Source: Pseudomonas fluorescens
GTDB lineage: Bacteria; Pseudomonadota; Gammaproteobacteria; Pseudomonadales; Pseudomonadaceae
Length of the DNA: 64,000 nucleotides
NCBI RefSeq assembly: GCF_902498065.1
Contig: NZ_CABVIR010000002.1
Coordinates: 248,001 to 312,000 of the forward strand
Direction: 5' to 3'
A model generated the notes under the pieces. That model saw only the letters and a program-made list of their open reading frames with translations. It searched no databases and had not been told where the DNA came from. The number at the start of each line of letters is the position of its first letter. The first letter of the stretch is position 1. The translations under genes were made by a program, and so were the position numbers. This document shows positions 26,446-35,902 of the stretch, piece by piece.

Positions 26446-27354
26446 ATGAGCGAGATGGATGACCTGGCGGCGTTTGCGGTGTTGATCGAAGCGGGCAGCT
26501 TCACCTTGGCGGCGCAGCAACTGGGTTGCAGCAAAGGCCAGTTGTCCAAGCGCATCAGCCTGTTGGAGACGCGGTTTTCGGTGGTGCTGCTGCAACGCAC
26601 CACCCGCCGCTTGAGCCTGACGGCGGCAGGAGCGGCGCTGTTGCCGCAAGCCCAGGCGTTGGTGGTGCAAGTGGAACGGGCGCGTCAGGCATTGGCGCGA
26701 TTGAAAGACGATATGGCAGGGCCGGTGCGTATGACGGTTCCGGTATCCCTGGGAGAAACGTTCTTCGATGGGTTGTTGCTGGAGTTTTCCCACAAGTACC
26801 CGCAGGTGCAAATCGAACTCGACCTCAGCAACAATTACCGTGATTTGTCCCGCGACGGTTTCGATCTGGCGGTGCGCTCCGACGTCGGCAATGACGAGCG
26901 TCTGGTGGCGCGACCGCTGTTGGCCTGGCACGAGATGACCTGCGCCAGCCCGGCCTACCTTGAGCAATACGGCGAACCATTGACACCGCATGCACTCGCG
27001 GAACACCGCTGTTTACTCAACAGCCACTACAGCGGTCGCGAAGAATGGCTGTATCACCAGCAACACGAGTTGTTGCGGGTTCGCGTATCGGGACCGTTCG
27101 CCAGCAATCACTACAGCCTGCTAAAAAAAGCCGCACTGGCGGGGGCCGGTATTGCGCGTCTGCCGTCCTACCTACTGCAAACGGAATTGGCTGACGGCCG
27201 TTTGCGCTGGCTCCTGCGCGATTATCAGACGCGTCGCATGCCGATGTACCTGGTGCATCCGTATCAGGGTGGGTTGCCCAAGCGCACGCAGGTGTTGGCG
27301 GATTATTTGATTGGCTGGTTCAAGCGCAGTGGGGAGGCGCTGGATCGGCTTTAA
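26446..27354 (+). CDS. LysR-type transcriptional regulator
   Basis: 302 residues. The N-terminal winged helix-turn-helix is MDDLAAFAVLIEAGSFTLAA through QLGCSKGQLSKRISLLETRF, and the C-terminal part is the two-lobed effector domain. The start ATG at 26446 gives the standard family N-terminus; the longer frame adds 21 unlikely residues. It is transcribed away from the SDR-like gene; LysR regulators usually control such divergent neighbours. Of the CrgA/AaeR type by its N-terminal pattern, but the effector is unknown. Confidence 0.88.
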   Translation: MSEMDDLAAFAVLIEAGSFTLAAQQLGCSKGQLSKRISLLETRFSVVLLQRTTRRLSLTAAGAALLPQAQALVVQVERARQALARLKDDMAGPVRMTVPVSLGETFFDGLLLEFSHKYPQVQIELDLSNNYRDLSRDGFDLAVRSDVGNDERLVARPLLAWHEMTCASPAYLEQYGEPLTPHALAEHRCLLNSHYSGREEWLYHQQHELLRVRVSGPFASNHYSLLKKAALAGAGIARLPSYLLQTELADGRLRWLLRDYQTRRMPMYLVHPYQGGLPKRTQVLADYLIGWFKRSGEALDRL

Positions 27355-27373
27355 CTGACACGACCACAAACCC

Positions 27374-27464
27374 TGTGGGAGCGAGCCTGCTCGCGATAGC
27401 GGAGTATCAGCCAACATCAATGCTGAATATGAAACCGCTATCGCGAGCAGGCTCGCTCCCACAG
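27374..27464. repeat. Paired inverted REP element (GCGAGC-type stem)
   Basis: Arms TGTGGGAGCGAGCCTGCTCG and TATCGCGAGCAGGCTCGCTC are exact complements through the stem. It sits between the convergent LysR gene and livF. Confidence 0.9.
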
Positions 27465-27503
27465 GGGATTTTGATTGTTCTGGGGATTGTGTACAGGCAT
27501 AAA

Positions 27504-27526
27504 AAAACGGCCCGAAGGCCGTTTTC
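27504..27526 (-). terminator. Intrinsic terminator of the branched-chain amino-acid operon
   Basis: AAAACGGCC and GGCCGTTTT pair around a CGAA tetraloop, with an A run (T run on the minus strand) after the stem. It lies just beyond the livF stop. Confidence 0.88.
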
Positions 27527-27542
27527 TGTTTATCACGAAGGC

Positions 27543-28244
27543 TTAACCACCGAGGTACGCTTCGCGCACTTTCGGGTCGGTCAGCAGCGCTTCACCGGTG
27601 CCTTGCATCACCACGCGGCCGTTCTCCAGAACGTACGCGCGGTCAGCGATTTTCAGCGCCTGGTTGGCGTTCTGCTCGACCAGGAACACCGTCACACCGT
27701 CCTTGCGCAACTGTTCGATGATGTCGAAAATCTGCTGGATGATGATGGGCGCCAGACCCAGCGAAGGCTCGTCGAGCAGCAACAGCTTGGGCTTGCTCAT
27801 CAGCGCACGGCCGATCGCGAGCATTTGCTGTTCGCCGCCGGACATGGTGCCGCCGCGCTGGTTGAAGCGCTCTTTCAGGCGTGGGAAAAGTCCGAGGACC
27901 TTGTCCATCTGTTCCTGGTAATCGCCCTTTTCAGTGAAGAAACCGCCCATGGAGAGGTTTTCTTCCACGGTCAGACGGGCAAACACCCGACGACCTTCCG
28001 GCACGACGGCGATGCTTTTACGCATGATCTGCGACGAACTCTGGCCGACGAGCTCTTCGCCCATGTAGCGGATGCTGCCGCTGTGGGCTTGCGGCGAACC
28101 GCAAAGGGTCATCAGCAGGGTCGACTTGCCAGCGCCGTTGGCACCGATCAGGGTCACGATCTCGCCCTGACGGACTTCGACGTTGACGCTGTGCAGCGCC
28201 TGGATCTTGCCGTAGAAGGTGGAAACGTTTTCGAATTGCAGCAT
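27543..28244 (-). CDS. livF: Branched-chain amino-acid ABC transporter ATPase LivF/BraG
   Basis: 233 residues. Walker A is GANGAGKST, the signature motif is MSGGEQQMLAIGRALM, and Walker B is LLLLDEPSLGL. It powers uptake of Leu, Ile and Val (and in Pseudomonas also Ala/Thr) with LivG as partner ATPase. It is the last gene of the operon and follows livG with no gap: the livG stop and the livF start are adjacent. Confidence 0.95.
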   Translation of the reverse strand: MLQFENVSTFYGKIQALHSVNVEVRQGEIVTLIGANGAGKSTLLMTLCGSPQAHSGSIRYMGEELVGQSSSQIMRKSIAVVPEGRRVFARLTVEENLSMGGFFTEKGDYQEQMDKVLGLFPRLKERFNQRGGTMSGGEQQMLAIGRALMSKPKLLLLDEPSLGLAPIIIQQIFDIIEQLRKDGVTVFLVEQNANQALKIADRAYVLENGRVVMQGTGEALLTDPKVREAYLGG

Positions 28245-29012
28245 TTACGCTTCCCCCAGATAGGCTTTGATCACTTCAGGATTGTCGCGGATCTGATCCG
28301 GCGTGCCGTTGGCCAGGGGCGTGCCCTGGTTGATCACGACGATGTGGTCGGAAATGCTCATGACCAGCTTCATGTCGTGTTCGATCAGCAGCACGGTGAC
28401 GTTGTGCTCTTCACGCAGCATGCCGATCAGCGCCTTGAGATCCTCGGTTTCCTTCGGGTTCAGGCCGGCAGCCGGTTCGTCGAGCATGAGGATCCGCGGA
28501 CGGGTCATCATGCAGCGAGCGATTTCCAGGCGACGTTGCTGACCGTAGGCCAGGGTGCCGGCCGGACGGTTGGCGAACTGCGTAAGGTTGACCTTGTCCA
28601 GCCAGTACTCGGCGAACTCCATGGCCTCGCGCTCGCTTTTGCGGAACGACGGGGTCTTGAACAGGCCGGAGAGGAAGTTGGTGTTCAGGTGACGGTGCTG
28701 GGCGATCAAGAGGTTCTCGACCGCGGTCATGTCCTTGAACAAACGCACGTTCTGGAAAGTCCGCACCACGCCTTTGAGGGCGATCTTGTGGCCCGGCAAG
28801 CCTTCGATCGGCTCGCCGTCCAGCAGGATGCTGCCGCCACTCGGTTTGTAGAAACCGGTCAGGCAGTTGAACACGGTGGTCTTGCCGGCGCCGTTGGGGC
28901 CGATCAGCGCAACCACCTGCTTTTCCTTCACGGTCAGGGCCACGCCGTTGACCGCCAGCAAGCCGCCGAAGCGCATGCTCAGATTTTCAACTTTAAGGAT
29001 CTCGCGGCTCAT
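28245..29012 (-). CDS. livG: Branched-chain amino-acid ABC transporter ATPase LivG/BraF
   Basis: 255 residues from ATG at 29012, whose ATGA overlaps the livM stop. Walker A is GPNGAGKTT, signature [16 protein letters not shown], Walker [13 protein letters not shown]. The insert [20 protein letters not shown] is typical of the LivG subfamily. The longer upstream frame lies inside livM and is rejected. It forms the ATPase pair with LivF. Confidence 0.95.
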   Translation of the reverse strand: MSREILKVENLSMRFGGLLAVNGVALTVKEKQVVALIGPNGAGKTTVFNCLTGFYKPSGGSILLDGEPIEGLPGHKIALKGVVRTFQNVRLFKDMTAVENLLIAQHRHLNTNFLSGLFKTPSFRKSEREAMEFAEYWLDKVNLTQFANRPAGTLAYGQQRRLEIARCMMTRPRILMLDEPAAGLNPKETEDLKALIGMLREEHNVTVLLIEHDMKLVMSISDHIVVINQGTPLANGTPDQIRDNPEVIKAYLGEA

Positions 29013-30265
29013 TTGCGCAGCTCCATGTGAGGACGTTGCATGGGCAGCAGGCCTTGAGGTCGCCAAATCATCATCAGCACCATCAAGGCGCCGAACATCA
29101 ACATGCGGTATTCACTGAACTCTCGCATCATTTCCGGCAACAGGATCATCACCACGGCCGCGAGGATCACGCCCAGCTGCGAGCCCATGCCACCCAACAC
29201 GACGATGGCGAGAATGATCGCCGACTCGATGAAGGTGAAGGACTCCGGCGTCACCAACCCCTGACGTGCAGCGAAGAAGCTGCCGGCGAAACCGGCGAAG
29301 GCGGCGCCCAGGGTGAAGGCCGACAACTTGATGACCGTAGGATTGAGACCCAGTGCACGACAGGCGATTTCGTCTTCACGCAACGCTTCCCACGCGCGAC
29401 CGATCGGCATGCGCAGCAAACGGTTGATCACGAACAGCGCACCGAGGGCCAGCAACAGCGCAACCAGGTAGAGGAAAATCACCTTGTTGATCGAGTTGTA
29501 TTCCAGGCCGAAGTACTCGTGGAACGTCTGCATGCCTTCGGCTGCTTTACGTTCGAAGGTCAGGCCGAAGAACGTAGGCTTCTCGATGTTGCTGATGCCG
29601 TTCGGACCACCGGTGAGACCGGTCAGGTTACGCAGGAACAGACGGATGATTTCACCGAAGCCCAGGGTCACGATCGCCAGGTAGTCGCCGCGCAGACGCA
29701 GGACCGGGAAGCCGAGCAGGAAGCCGAACGTGGCCGCCATCAGGCCGGCGATCGGCAGGCAGATCCAGAAGCTCAGACCGTAGTAATGCGACAGCAGCGC
29801 ATAACTGTAGGCGCCGACGGCATAAAAGCCTACGTAACCGAGGTCGAGCAGACCGGCCAGGCCGACCACGATGTTCAGGCCCAGGCCGAGCATCACGTAG
29901 ATCAGCACCAGGGTCGCAATATCCACCGCGCCGCGAGAACCGAAGAACGGCCAGACCAGCGCGCCAGCGATCAACGCGATGATGAACCAGCGCTGGGTGC
30001 TCGGCAGGGTCAGGAAGTTACTGGCCTTGGCCGGAACCAGCGGCATGTTGGGCGAAGAACGCCAGGCCGAACTGATCTGTTGATCGAACAGCACGCGCAG
30101 GAACATCAGCACCGAACACACGGCGATGGTGATCAGCGTGGCATTGCTGGTGCCGTGGACTTCGAGGTTGATGCCGACAATGGTCAGTTTCAGACCGAGC
30201 ACCGGGTAGGCCACCGCCCACACCAGCAAGGCGCTGAACAACGCCTGTTTAAGATTCCTAGTCAT
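29009..30265 (-). CDS. livM: Branched-chain amino-acid ABC transporter permease LivM/BraE
   Basis: 418 residues. The first 80 are an extra N-terminal part with two membrane helices, as in LivM of Pseudomonas and E. coli. The rest is the standard permease with [20 protein letters not shown] and the ATPase-contact segment [20 protein letters not shown]. It pairs with LivH to form the membrane channel. Its start overlaps the livH stop, and its stop overlaps the livG start. Confidence 0.95.
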   Translation of the reverse strand: MTRNLKQALFSALLVWAVAYPVLGLKLTIVGINLEVHGTSNATLITIAVCSVLMFLRVLFDQQISSAWRSSPNMPLVPAKASNFLTLPSTQRWFIIALIAGALVWPFFGSRGAVDIATLVLIYVMLGLGLNIVVGLAGLLDLGYVGFYAVGAYSYALLSHYYGLSFWICLPIAGLMAATFGFLLGFPVLRLRGDYLAIVTLGFGEIIRLFLRNLTGLTGGPNGISNIEKPTFFGLTFERKAAEGMQTFHEYFGLEYNSINKVIFLYLVALLLALGALFVINRLLRMPIGRAWEALREDEIACRALGLNPTVIKLSAFTLGAAFAGFAGSFFAARQGLVTPESFTFIESAIILAIVVLGGMGSQLGVILAAVVMILLPEMMREFSEYRMLMFGALMVLMMIWRPQGLLPMQRPHMELRK

Positions 30266-31185
30266 ACTTTCTCAACCTCCGGACGGCCCAACAGGCCGGT
30301 TGGCCGGAACAACAACACCAGAACCAATAGACCGAACGCCACAACGTCCTTGTACTGGTCGCCGAAGATATCGGCACCGAAGGCTTCCGCTACCCCAAGC
30401 ACCAACCCGCCGAGCATGGCGCCGGGAATGCTGCCAATACCGCCCAGTACCGCTGCGGTGAAGGCCTTGAGGCCGACGAGGAAACCGGCGTTCGGGTTGA
30501 TCACGCCGTATTGCATGCTCAGCAGCACGGCCGCGATGGCCGCCAGCGCGGCACCGATGACGAAGGTCAGGGCGATGATGTTGTTGGTGTTGATACCCAG
30601 CAGGTTGGCCATCTTGATGTCTTCGGCGCAGGCGCGGCAGGCGCGACCCAGGCGAGAGCGGGAGATGAACAGCGTCAGGCCGAGCATGGCGACGAGGGTC
30701 ACCACGAACACCACGATTTGCATGTAGGAAATCAGCACTTCATGTGCGCCACCTGGCCCGAAGGCAATGTTGCCTGGAATCAGGTTGGGGATGGATTTGT
30801 CCTTGGAGTCCTGGGCCAGCAGAACCGTGTTCTGCAGGAAGATCGACATGCCGATGGCGGAAATCAGCGGGATCAGACGGTTGCTGCCGCGCAAGGGGCG
30901 GTAAGCGATCCGTTCGATGCTGTAGCCGTAGGCACTGGTCACGACGATGGTCGCCAGGAAAGCGGCGGTCATCAACAGCGGAACACTGTCGAGTCCCATC
31001 ATGGTCAGCCCGGCGATGGCGATGAACGCCACGTAGGAACCGATCATGTACACCTCGCCGTGGGCGAAGTTGATCATTCCAATGATGCCGTAAACCATCG
31101 TATAGCCGATGGCGATCAGGGCATACGTGCTGCCAATGGTCAGACCATTAACCAGCTGTTGGAAAAAGTGATAGAGGTCAGGCAT
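30262..31185 (-). CDS. livH: Branched-chain amino-acid ABC transporter permease LivH/BraD
   Basis: 307 residues, with eight or so membrane helices. [20 protein letters not shown] at the start and [12 protein letters not shown] are family hallmarks. [20 protein letters not shown] is the ATPase-contact loop. It is the first membrane gene of the unit and overlaps livM. Upstream lies a terminator-like hairpin after livK that probably lowers expression relative to the binding protein. Confidence 0.95.
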   Translation of the reverse strand: MPDLYHFFQQLVNGLTIGSTYALIAIGYTMVYGIIGMINFAHGEVYMIGSYVAFIAIAGLTMMGLDSVPLLMTAAFLATIVVTSAYGYSIERIAYRPLRGSNRLIPLISAIGMSIFLQNTVLLAQDSKDKSIPNLIPGNIAFGPGGAHEVLISYMQIVVFVVTLVAMLGLTLFISRSRLGRACRACAEDIKMANLLGINTNNIIALTFVIGAALAAIAAVLLSMQYGVINPNAGFLVGLKAFTAAVLGGIGSIPGAMLGGLVLGVAEAFGADIFGDQYKDVVAFGLLVLVLLFRPTGLLGRPEVEKV

Positions 31186-31367
31186 TACTGCGCTCCTAAA
31201 AACCTGATACGCATTTCACTGGTGGAGTCATTTTCCCGCTCGAGCCCCGTGGATCTGCATCCACTTCGAACGCGAGGTTTGCCAGCGAACCGCTGATGAC
31301 GGTTTTGAGATTTTCAGGTGGGGAGACTGGCGGATCACGCCAGCGCGGCCCAATACGTTCGTAAAAC

Positions 31368-31393
31368 AAAGCCCACGGCACGCCGTGGGCTTT
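31368..31393 (-). terminator. Attenuating terminator between the binding-protein gene and livH
   Basis: AAAGCCCACGG and CCGTGGGCTTT form an eleven-base perfect stem with a CACG loop. On the minus strand it follows the stop of livK by about 25 bases and precedes livH, so it should trim transcription so that the binding protein is made in excess. Confidence 0.85.
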
Positions 31394-31417
31394 ATTGGCA
31401 GTCAGTCAGGCAACGCC

Positions 31418-32545
31418 TTACTGAGGCTTGGCTTCAGTTTTAGGTTTGCCGAAGTGCCACTCGTAAACCACAAATTTGAAGTCTTTCAGGTCGCCCTTGG
31501 CGTCGAAGCTCAGGTCGCCAGTCGGGGTTTTGAAAGTGCCGGCGTGGATGGCAGCAGCCACTTTGGCAGCGTCTTCGGACTTGGCAGCCTTGATACCTTC
31601 GGCGATCACTTCCACAGCCGAGTAGGCCGGGAATACGAACGGACCGCTTGGGTCTTCTTTCTTCGCTTTGAACGCGTCAGCCAGGGCGATGTTGGCCGGA
31701 TCCTGGTCGAAAGATTTCGGCAGGGTCACCAGCAGGCCTTCGGAAGCGTCCTTGGCGATCTGCGAAATGGAGTCGTTACCCACGCCTTCCGGACCCATGA
31801 ACTTGGCTTTCAGGCCTTTTTCCTGTGCTTGACGCAGGATCAGACCCAGCTCCGGGTGGTAGCCGCCGTAGTAGACGAAGTCGACGTTGGCTTGCTTGAG
31901 CTTGGCGATGATCGAGGAGAAGTCCTTGTCGCCGGCGTTGATGCCTTCGAACACGGCAACCTTGGTGCCTTTCTTCTCGAGGGTTTGCTTAACGGCGGTG
32001 GCGATGCCTTCACCGTATTGCTGTTTGTCGTGCAGAACAGCAACGATTTTCGGTTTCACGTGATCGGCAATGTAGTTACCGGCGGCAGGGCCCTGGGCGC
32101 TGTCCAGACCGATGGTGCGGAACACCATTTTGTAACCACGGTTGGTGATGTCCGGGCTGGTGGCAGCCGGGGTGATCATGATCACGCCTTCGTCTTCGTA
32201 GATGTCCGAAGCCGGTTGAGTGGAGCTGGAGCACAGGTGACCGACGACGAACTTGACGCCGTCGTTGACGACCTTGTTCGCGACAGCCACAGCTTGTTTT
32301 GGATCACAGGCGTCATCGTATTCAACGGCTTCGAGTTTCTTGCCGTCTACGCCGCCCTTGGCGTTGATCTGTTCGATGGCCATTTTGGCGCCACTGAACT
32401 GCATGTCGCCGTATTGGGCTACAGGACCGGTCTTAGGGCCGGCGATGCCGATCTTGATGGTGTCAGCTGCGAACGAATGGCTGGCAACCCCGGCCAGAAC
32501 CATAGCGGCAAACAGTTTGGAAATCTGCTTAGTAGCCTTAGTCAT
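31418..32545 (-). CDS. livK: Branched-chain amino-acid-binding protein LivK/BraC
   Basis: 375 residues. A Sec signal peptide (MTKATKQISKLFAAMVLAGV, cleaved near ASHSFA) precedes the periplasmic-binding fold with IKIGIAGPKTGPVAQYGDMQ and VVGHLCSSSTQPASDIY. It captures Leu, Ile, Val and in Pseudomonas also Ala and Thr, and delivers them to LivHM. It is the promoter-proximal gene of the operon, separated from livH by an attenuating hairpin. Confidence 0.95.
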   Translation of the reverse strand: MTKATKQISKLFAAMVLAGVASHSFAADTIKIGIAGPKTGPVAQYGDMQFSGAKMAIEQINAKGGVDGKKLEAVEYDDACDPKQAVAVANKVVNDGVKFVVGHLCSSSTQPASDIYEDEGVIMITPAATSPDITNRGYKMVFRTIGLDSAQGPAAGNYIADHVKPKIVAVLHDKQQYGEGIATAVKQTLEKKGTKVAVFEGINAGDKDFSSIIAKLKQANVDFVYYGGYHPELGLILRQAQEKGLKAKFMGPEGVGNDSISQIAKDASEGLLVTLPKSFDQDPANIALADAFKAKKEDPSGPFVFPAYSAVEVIAEGIKAAKSEDAAKVAAAIHAGTFKTPTGDLSFDAKGDLKDFKFVVYEWHFGKPKTEAKPQ

Positions 32546-32645
32546 AGTGCTCCACTCTTACTGTTGTAGTTTTTATAGTCCTGGCGCCGTAGCAGCAGAA
32601 CCGGGTCAGATATCTTCGAATATCCTCCGGAAAATGCCCCCGGCA

Positions 32646-32661
32646 ACTGTACCGGTACAGT
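32646..32661. promoter_or_regulatory. Perfect 16-bp palindrome upstream of livK
   Basis: ACTGTACCGGTACAGT is its own reverse complement. It lies in the 340-bp gap between livK and the divergent DUF2288 gene, about 100 bp before the livK start. The spacing between CTGT and ACAG is six, not the eight of LexA boxes. No other gene-like feature was seen in this gap. Confidence 0.5.
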
Positions 32662-32885
32662 GTAGAGCGCCGATTGTCAGCCTGGGAAGGCAGCGCCGGG
32701 GGGCAAAACCTGAGGGTGTCGCTTTTTTGAAAGAAAAAGACAGAATTGCGGCGGGGGGTTCAGCTGAAAAATCAGCAATCCTTGGCTTTCCTGCAGTTTT
32801 CGATCAGTGACTCAATTGCATCCGGGTTTTTCTGCCAGACCACCGACGTTATCATTCACGTCGATTTCTTTTCCGGACAGGACCC

Positions 32886-33191
32886 ATGACTCAAGAACCT
32901 AGCACCCTCTATGCCAAGCTGCTTGGTGAAACCGCATCTATTACCTGGAAGGAGCTGGAGCCCTTCTTCGCCAAGGGTGCCCTATTGTGGGTCGATCCCG
33001 GTCTGGATTTGATCGCGGCGGCGGAGGCCGTGGCGACTGACGAAGGTGAGAAAGTGGCTGCCTGGCTGGCCGCCGACGAGGTCGCCAAGCTGTCTGAAAC
33101 GCGGGCGCTGGATCTTTTTGAACGCGATCCGGAGCTGTGGGCAGTGGTGGTTTCGCCGTGGATTTTGATCCAGGAAAGGGCGACGAAGTGA
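32886..33191 (+). CDS. DUF2288 family protein
   Basis: 101 residues, acidic, soluble. ITWKELEPFFAKGALLWVDP and DLFERDPELWAVVVSPWILI are typical of DUF2288, a small cytoplasmic family of unknown function found in Pseudomonas and cyanobacteria. TTTTCCGGACAGGACCC before the ATG supplies AGGA as ribosome site. It is divergent from livK. Confidence 0.85.
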   Translation: MTQEPSTLYAKLLGETASITWKELEPFFAKGALLWVDPGLDLIAAAEAVATDEGEKVAAWLAADEVAKLSETRALDLFERDPELWAVVVSPWILIQERATK

Positions 33192-33390
33192 AGTTGTGCA
33201 CCGAATGAGTGCAATGGTCCGCGGGGCAAAAGTGTGTAGCCGAGTAGCGTGATGGCATGTTGCCGTAGAGAAAGGCCACAGAAGGGTCTTGGCGAGGGTG
33301 ACGTAAACGTAACGGGAACAGTTTATTGAGCAGCCGATGGGCTGCTTAATTGTTTCTGGATGTTGGAATTTGTGCTGAATGTGAGGCCGT

Positions 33391-33480
33391 CATCGCTGGC
33401 AAGCCAGCTCCCACAGTGTCCGTGTCGAATACAGCATTTGTGACCGACACAAAACCTGTGGGAGCTGGCTTGCCAGCGAT
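33391..33480. repeat. Paired inverted REP element (GCTGGC-type stem)
   Basis: Arms CATCGCTGGCAAGCCAGCTC and CTGTGGGAGCTGGCTTGCCA are complementary. It lies just beyond the 3' end of the tubulin-like gene. Confidence 0.9.
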
Positions 33481-33501
33481 CAGCCGCGACGCGGAGTCAA
33501 A

Positions 33502-35703
33502 TCAGACTGTAAACGTCTTGCCCGTATGGTTATTCAGCGAAATAACCTTGGTCTTGCCAATCCGGTGACGATAGATCTCGCGCAGGTACTTGATCGCCTT
33601 CTTCACGCAATCGCGCGACAGACGGATGTCATTGATCGAGACAAACTTGTCCTTGTCGTTGATCAGCTCGCGGTACTTCTTCTCGTACATCGGTTTGATT
33701 GCATACCAGTTGGTATCGAGGATCTTCGCCGGGTTTTCGAACTCGTTCAGCAAGTCGTCGATCAGGTCTTCGTCGAATTCCTCATTGATGATGAAGTCGA
33801 GGATCGAGTTATCCAGCGTGTCGTCGAAGCGGTACGGGTTCTTCGCGAAGCAGCGCTTGATAAAGGCCACGATCAGCGTCAGGAAGTCGTCCGACAGGCA
33901 CGGGCTCTTGGCGATCAATGTGGTCAGCGACAAGTTGGCCGACGCGCCGATCACCAGCGCATAACGCTTGAGCGTGGTGTTCGGGAACAGGCTGTTGAGG
34001 TGGGTCTTCAACCGGTTCAGGTCCATGTACGACAGCTTGTAGTCTTTCGGCAACGAAACAATCGACACCACCGACGAGCAGTTCTTGAAGAAGTGCAGGT
34101 CGTGCAACGCGGCCGCGTCGTAACCGGAATTCTTGTACTGCTCCAGCGAGGCGCGATAGCGCTTGGACTCGATTGGCAGCAGGCTGATGCCTTCGATGGC
34201 CTGGGTCACTTTGTTGAAGTGCGGCAGGTCGATGGAGCGGAAGAACAGGTCATCGATGTTCAAGCGCTGTGGCTCTTTCTCGAACACCTTGAACTTGTCG
34301 CTGCTCGGTGGCGGAGTTTCCGGGACTACCGACTCGGCGTAGGCAATCGCCACCGGGCCGGCCAGGCTCATGAACAGGTCGTTGGCGTCGAGGCGAATGG
34401 TTTCGCCGATGTCGATGCCGGCGCGACGGAAATAGTTCTGGTCGTAGTCGGTCGTAACCGCCTGCGCCGTCAGAATGTTGAAGATCTGTTGTGAGATGTA
34501 CTGGTTGGCGTGCTTTTCCATCGCGTTGACATCGATGTTCTGGATGTTGCCGTCATCGCTTTCTTCGGCATACCGCATGATGTCGTTGGAGATCAGCATC
34601 ATCGCGTTCCATGGGCGGATACGGCCCATGACGCTGGCTTCGCTGCTGTCTTCGTTGGCGAAGTTGTAGGAGAAGTCCCATTCTTCCGAGAGGTATTTGC
34701 ACAGCAGGCGACCGGCGTTGATGTGCAGCGCCTCGGACATTTCACTGCGGTGATCGGAAATGTTCGGCAGCACGCAGATGCCGCTGGTGAAGATCGGTTC
34801 GAAGACGAAGGAATGACCGCTTTTGCCGTCGTGCTCGTCCATCGGCTTGGTGTCGAACGTCTTGTTCATGTACGAGTGTTGCTGAGCCAGGCCGAATTCC
34901 GAGGCCATGCCCGAACCGGTACCGCCGCCGGCACTGAAGATCGAGAAGTACAGGCGCGACTGGTTGGCTTTGATGCCGCAGCTGTCGATCAGGTACGAGT
35001 GAATCATCTTCCAGTCCGGGCTGGAGAACCGCTGGGTGTCCTTGTTCAGGATGATCTTGGCCAGGTACTGACCGAGGATCGGCGCGTTACCGGCGCCACC
35101 GGCGTGGACTTCCGACAAGTCCATGATTTTCATTTTGCTGTAGTCGCGCAGGAAGCCGCTTTTTTCGCCCTTGCGCGAGAAACGGATGCGACCGGCGATG
35201 TCTTTGTCTAGGTCGCCGAGCATGACCAGCGGCTCGACCAGGAACACCGGTTTGGTGGCCTTGTTCGGCCCCAGGCGCAGGTTGTTGCGGATCCACTGGG
35301 CCGGGCTGTAGCCCTTTTCGGCGTAGCGTTTGTCCGGCGACAGGCGATCTTCGTTGTTGAATTCGTTGAGGTAGAACTTGCGCGCGTTGTACACCAGCTC
35401 CGCGACGTCCAGCGCAATGTTCGAGCCGCAGCGACCGAGGCCGATCAGGCACACCGACGGGAATTCCTGATCGCTGTGCTGCTCGTTATCGCCTTCCAGG
35501 TGCGGCGGGCGCGGGAACACCATGTCGCGCAGGCCATCGAGGTTATCGAGGATGCGGTCGGTGTTGGTCTCGGTGAAATACAGGTATTGCTGAGTCGCCA
35601 ACGGGCGCGAGGGGCTCAATGGCTTCGATGGCGTGGGGCTGTTCGCCGCGGGGCTCAGCGTCAGATCGGATATCGCAGTGGCCGGATTGTTTTTAGAAGT
35701 CAT
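33502..35703 (-). CDS. Divergent tubulin/FtsZ-superfamily GTPase-like protein
   Basis: 733 residues. CLIGLGRCGSNIA (85-97) is a tubulin T1-type glycine loop. HAGGAGNAPILG (200-211) fits the T3 loop. SAGGGTGSGMASEFG (257-271) is a perfect copy of the tubulin/FtsZ signature GGGTGSG. NAMMLISND lies where the base-contacting Asn is expected. The first 80 residues are a Ser/Pro-rich, probably disordered tail, and about 300 residues at the C-terminus match no domain I know. It is much longer than FtsZ and does not resemble phage TubZ or PhuZ. I place it in the Tubulin_2 or FtsZ-like group proposed to act in membrane remodelling. It stands alone, and partners are not visible. Confidence 0.75.
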   Translation of the reverse strand: MTSKNNPATAISDLTLSPAANSPTPSKPLSPSRPLATQQYLYFTETNTDRILDNLDGLRDMVFPRPPHLEGDNEQHSDQEFPSVCLIGLGRCGSNIALDVAELVYNARKFYLNEFNNEDRLSPDKRYAEKGYSPAQWIRNNLRLGPNKATKPVFLVEPLVMLGDLDKDIAGRIRFSRKGEKSGFLRDYSKMKIMDLSEVHAGGAGNAPILGQYLAKIILNKDTQRFSSPDWKMIHSYLIDSCGIKANQSRLYFSIFSAGGGTGSGMASEFGLAQQHSYMNKTFDTKPMDEHDGKSGHSFVFEPIFTSGICVLPNISDHRSEMSEALHINAGRLLCKYLSEEWDFSYNFANEDSSEASVMGRIRPWNAMMLISNDIMRYAEESDDGNIQNIDVNAMEKHANQYISQQIFNILTAQAVTTDYDQNYFRRAGIDIGETIRLDANDLFMSLAGPVAIAYAESVVPETPPPSSDKFKVFEKEPQRLNIDDLFFRSIDLPHFNKVTQAIEGISLLPIESKRYRASLEQYKNSGYDAAALHDLHFFKNCSSVVSIVSLPKDYKLSYMDLNRLKTHLNSLFPNTTLKRYALVIGASANLSLTTLIAKSPCLSDDFLTLIVAFIKRCFAKNPYRFDDTLDNSILDFIINEEFDEDLIDDLLNEFENPAKILDTNWYAIKPMYEKKYRELINDKDKFVSINDIRLSRDCVKKAIKYLREIYRHRIGKTKVISLNNHTGKTFTV

Positions 35704-35902
35704 TGTGCGCCATGTACCTGGGCTGGTTGGCTGGACGACAAAGCGTCGTCAAACCATCACGGATGGGTTCTCGCGTCATTTTTTCAGCGCGTATTGGGCC
35801 CAAGCGTCAGGGACTGGGCCTGAACGTCACTCGGGGGAATCCTTTCCTTAGTCATGATGAATCGGCCAGTATTTGACGATCTTTAATGAAAAAGAAGGCC
35901 AA

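Noticed and set aside
27375..30727. Long plus-strand frames opposite the Liv operon
   Set aside because: The Liv genes are certain by motif; the opposite frames are rich in His/Gln/Arg, typical antisense composition.
32646..32661. LexA (SOS) box
   Set aside because: CTGT and ACAG are six bases apart, not eight, and livK is no SOS gene.
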